From Actinomycetes bacterium (lineage in GTDB: Bacteria; Actinomycetota; Acidimicrobiia; Acidimicrobiales; RAAP-2), in the NCBI GenBank assembly GCA_021807655.1, contig JAKBCT010000042.1, positions 1 to 7,331 on the forward strand: 7,331 bases of DNA, written 5' to 3'. The position numbers and the translations under genes are program-made. Numbering within the stretch: position 1 is the first letter of the stretch; every line of letters begins with the position of its first letter. The notes under the pieces were generated by a model. It was not told the origin of the DNA and made no database searches. It worked only from the letters and a program-made list of their open reading frames with translations. Shown one piece after another: positions 5,852 through 7,331 of this stretch.

Positions 5852-6220
5852 ATGGCATCGCTCCTTGGACTCCGCACGGTTATCTACCCCACTGAGGACA
5901 TCGTCGCGTCGACGGCGTGGTGGACGAACTTCCTCGGCTTCGAGCCGTACTTCAACGAAGAGTTCTACGTCGGTTTCGAGGTCGCCGGCTACGAACTCGG
6001 CCTGATTCCGAGCGACGAGGGCGGCGACGCCCACGCCTATTGGGGGGTGGAGGACGTTCGCGCCGCGATCGATCAGGCGCTCGAAGAGGGCGCCAGTCTC
6101 GAAGAGGACGCCAACGATGTTGGCGAGGGCATCATCGTCGGGGCGGTCATCACCCCGGACGGCTCGTACGTCGGGTTCATCGAGAACCCGCACTTCGACG
6201 CCGGATCAGCCGAAGAGTAA
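5852..6220 (+). CDS. VOC-superfamily (glyoxalase/bleomycin-resistance fold) small protein
   Basis: The product is 122 aa, the usual size of a single-chain VOC protein built from two beta-alpha-beta-beta-beta modules. Module one: LLGLRTVIYPTEDI, helix VASTAWWTNFLGF, then EPYFNEEFYVGFEVAGYELGLI. Module two: AYWGVEDVRAAIDQALEEGA, then EGIIVGAVITPDGSYVGFIENP. The helix phrase WWTNFLGFEPYF and the final GSYVGFIENP are typical of the fold. The first metal ligand, usually a His in the first strand, is not present (IYP instead), while E48 and E111 occupy the other usual positions. Metal-dependent glyoxalase I activity is therefore doubtful, and the substrate is unknown. The frame is open further upstream, but ATG 5852 begins the first strand. 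It is divergent from the EF-G-like gene and convergent with the DUF1003 gene, 3 bp apart. Confidence 0.85.
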   Translation: MASLLGLRTVIYPTEDIVASTAWWTNFLGFEPYFNEEFYVGFEVAGYELGLIPSDEGGDAHAYWGVEDVRAAIDQALEEGASLEEDANDVGEGIIVGAVITPDGSYVGFIENPHFDAGSAEE

Positions 6221-6223
6221 CGG

Positions 6224-6739
6224 TCAGATCGCCGGAGGCGTTTCCGCGCGAACACTGACGTCGCCTCCGGCGACCCCGAGCCGTTCGCCGATGGCGGTGA
6301 CGTGCGCGTGCAACTCGTCGAGCAGGTCCGTGTTGTGCTTCACTTCCTGGGTGAGCTCGGTATTTTCAGCGAGCAGCCGCTTGATGTCGTCAGTGTTGTC
6401 CGCGGTGTGGATCGCGACCTCCGAGGCGATTGCATCGGCCCGCTTGGCGGCGATCAAGAGCGCCGCCGCCTGGACGCCCGCCATCATGGACAAGAACAGG
6501 TTCAACAGGATGTAGGGGTAGGGATCGAAGGCCCGGTGGTGCAGGATCCGCTGGAGCAGCACGGTATTGGTCACCGCCCAGGCGATCATCACCGCGAAGA
6601 AGGCGAAGACGAACGGCCACGAGCCCATCGCGTTGCGCATCCTGTCGGCTGCGCGCTCGCCGAGGGACAGTTGGTCGCCGGTGCGTACGCCCGGGTGTCG
6701 GTGCCACTTGGTCTGCCAGCTCGTCTTCACGGGAGCCAT
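6224..6739 (-). CDS. DUF1003-family membrane protein
   Basis: The product is 171 aa from the ATG at 6739. The frame stays open to 7177, but upstream residues are charged low-complexity sequence antisense to the NRAMP gene and are not real. The DUF1003 core is clear: LGERAADRMRNAMGSWPFVF (26-45), TM1 about 41-61 (FAFFAVMIAWAVTNTVLL), a short loop ending FDPYPYILLNLFLS (71-84), and TM2 about 75-98. Residues 115-155 form a cytoplasmic helix or coiled coil (TDDIKRLLAENTELTQEVKH), and the tail is Pro/Ala-rich. The usual QAPVIMMSQNR after TM2 is QAAALLIAAKR here. The biochemical role of the family is not established. No clear Shine-Dalgarno precedes the ATG. Its 3' end contains a 12-bp inverted repeat. 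Confidence 0.88.
   Translation of the reverse strand: MAPVKTSWQTKWHRHPGVRTGDQLSLGERAADRMRNAMGSWPFVFAFFAVMIAWAVTNTVLLQRILHHRAFDPYPYILLNLFLSMMAGVQAAALLIAAKRADAIASEVAIHTADNTDDIKRLLAENTELTQEVKHNTDLLDELHAHVTAIGERLGVAGGDVSVRAETPPAI
6229..6273. terminator. 12-bp perfect inverted repeat, candidate bidirectional terminator
   Basis: TCGCCGGAGGCG (6229-6240) and CGCCTCCGGCGA (6262-6273) are exact reverse complements around a 21-nt loop. The element starts 8 nt after the VOC stop and lies wholly inside the last 17 codons of the facing DUF1003 gene. No T-run follows on either strand. Position and strength suggest a GC-type hairpin ending VOC transcription. For the DUF1003 mRNA it would sit just before its stop codon. 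Confidence 0.6.
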
Positions 6740-6750
6740 CGTGACACAGC

Positions 6751-6788
6751 GCGAACGATCAGACGTGCCACGTTCGCCGTGACTGATC
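6751..6788. promoter_or_regulatory. Overlapping dyads just upstream of the DUF1003 start
   Basis: Three inverted repeats overlap here. GCGAACG (6751-6757) pairs with CGTTCGC (6771-6777), GATCAG (6757-6762) with CTGATC (6783-6788), and ACGTG-C-CACGT spans 6763-6773. The first two share a base and interleave, so they cannot both form fully as one simple hairpin. The site lies 12-49 nt before the DUF1003 ATG. It may be an operator or a leader RNA with alternative folds. Confidence 0.45.
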
Positions 6789-6818
6789 TGCTGGCGCCGA
6801 TTTAGGGCCGGAAGACAC

Positions 6819-6847
6819 TTGACGTCACGACGTCGCTGTGCCAATCT
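6819..6847 (+). promoter_or_regulatory. Possible promoter of the NRAMP gene with GACGTC palindromes
   Basis: TTGACG (6819-6824) and CAATCT (6842-6847) are 17 nt apart and would start transcription near 6854, about 50 nt before the NRAMP start codon. Two touching 8-bp palindromes, TGACGTCA (6820-6827) and CGACGTCG (6828-6835), overlap the -35 and spacer, where a repressor would act. The -10 match is poor, so this is tentative. Confidence 0.35.
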
Positions 6848-6885
6848 GCACGGATTGATAGCCACCTGCAACCGGTGGGGGGTGA

Positions 6886-6900
6886 CGTCGTAACGCGACG
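6886..6900. repeat. Small inverted repeat before the NRAMP start
   Basis: CGTCG (6886-6890) and CGACG (6896-6900) flank TAACG, ending 4 nt before the ATG at 6905. A third GACGTC overlaps its left edge (6884-6889). It could affect translation initiation or be part of an operator; short enough to be chance. Confidence 0.3.
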
Positions 6901-6904
6901 AGCG

Positions 6905-7331
6905 ATGGGTGGCGTCCCCAAACCGGTGGTGGCCGATCGTGGCGCGCCGCGGCGCCGGACGCGTCATCGCCGCTGGCTCGTCATCGTGGCCACCCTGATC
7001 GGTCCCGGCATGCTCGTCATGCTCGCCGACACCGACGCGGGCAGCGTGATCACCGCCGCCCAGTCCGGGGCGCTCTACCGATTCGGGTTCGTGCTCCCCG
7101 AGCTCTTGCTCATCCCAATCCTCTACGTCGTCCAGGAGATCACGGTGCGCGTTGGGCTCTCCACGGGTAAGGGTCACGGGGCCCTGATTCGCGAGTACTT
7201 CGGCGCGCCGTGGGCCTACGCCGCGGCGGTGACCCTGCTCGTGGCGTGCGCGGGCGCGCTCGTGACCGAATTCGCCGGCGTCGCCGGGGTCGGACTCCTC
7301 GTCGGACTGCCCAAGGCGGTCACGGTCGGCG
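6905..7331 (+). CDS. NRAMP-family metal ion transporter, N-terminal part (cut by window edge)
   Basis: There are 142 residues before the right edge. A basic N-terminus (RGAPRRRTRHRR, 12-23) precedes TM1, which contains LIGPGMLVMLADTDAGSVIT (31-50). Next come TM2 (FGFVLPELLLIPILYVVQEI), the loop TVRVGLSTGKGHGALIREYFG, TM3 (AYAAAVTLLVACAGALVTEF) and the start of TM4 (AGVAGVGLLVGLP). This pattern belongs to the NRAMP/SLC11 superfamily of divalent-metal transporters. The canonical TM1 metal-binding motif DPGN reads DAGS here (D44, A45, G46, S47), so the Asn ligand is replaced and ion preference may differ. The TM6 ligands lie outside the window. ATG 6905 is the likely start, though without a clear Shine-Dalgarno; GTG 6926 and 6929 are alternatives. 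The gene is divergent from the DUF1003 gene, sharing a 165-nt control region. Confidence 0.85.
   Translation, partial: MGGVPKPVVADRGAPRRRTRHRRWLVIVATLIGPGMLVMLADTDAGSVITAAQSGALYRFGFVLPELLLIPILYVVQEITVRVGLSTGKGHGALIREYFGAPWAYAAAVTLLVACAGALVTEFAGVAGVGLLVGLPKAVTVG

Noticed and set aside
6740..6904. Metal riboswitch (yybP-ykoY or M-box type) before the NRAMP gene
   Set aside because: Searched by eye because such elements often precede metal transporters. I could not find the conserved loops, only short dyads.
6740..7177. N-terminal extension of the DUF1003 reading frame
   Set aside because: The extra 146 residues are charged, His-rich and antisense to the well-supported NRAMP gene. DUF1003 homology begins only after the ATG at 6739.
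1..7331. Mobile element, CRISPR array, toxin-antitoxin or defence system
   Set aside because: No transposase, integrase, terminal repeats, spaced direct repeats, tRNA or recognisable defence domains were seen. The genes are ordinary chromosomal families.

Overview
The window reads as chromosomal DNA of a high-GC Gram-positive bacterium, most likely Actinomycetota and possibly the Acidimicrobiia. The evidence is GC-rich third codon positions, an EF-G2-type paralogue (FusA2-like), an MscL with a C-terminal zinc ribbon, and two genes with a TANNNT box 6-7 nt before the start codon and no Shine-Dalgarno sequence, the usual layout of leaderless genes in this phylum. The lineage is inferred from style, not from a marker gene.

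Layout from left to right. A lipoprotein gene runs off the left edge on the minus strand (1-98). Divergent from it is mscL (192-611). A gap of about 720 bases with no convincing gene follows. It holds several palindromes and a short coding-like fragment. Next is a secreted protein with a DUF5666-like domain (1335-1853), then a short NfeD-family membrane protein (2116-2562). Facing it tail to tail, 3 bp away, is a stomatin/SPFH protein (2566-3507, minus), preceded on the same strand by an EF-G-like GTPase (3611-5632, minus). Divergent from that is a small VOC (glyoxalase-fold) protein (5852-6220), which again meets a minus-strand gene 3 bp away, a DUF1003 membrane protein (6224-6739). The right edge cuts an NRAMP-family metal transporter (6905 onward).

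The gene set leans to the cell envelope: lipoprotein, mechanosensitive channel, exported protein, NfeD plus SPFH membrane-domain pair, DUF1003 protein and metal transporter. The genes are mostly single units in alternating orientation rather than one operon. The best-supported functional pair is NfeD with SPFH, which are co-transcribed in many bacteria but convergent here. No mobile element, CRISPR array, tRNA or rRNA was recognised, and I found no clearly new multi-gene system. The more interesting signals are structural: two convergent gene pairs with 3-bp gaps (one with both stop codons inside a palindrome, one with a perfect 12-bp inverted repeat inside the opposing gene), dyad-rich gene starts, and altered key motifs in the EF-G-like and NRAMP proteins.
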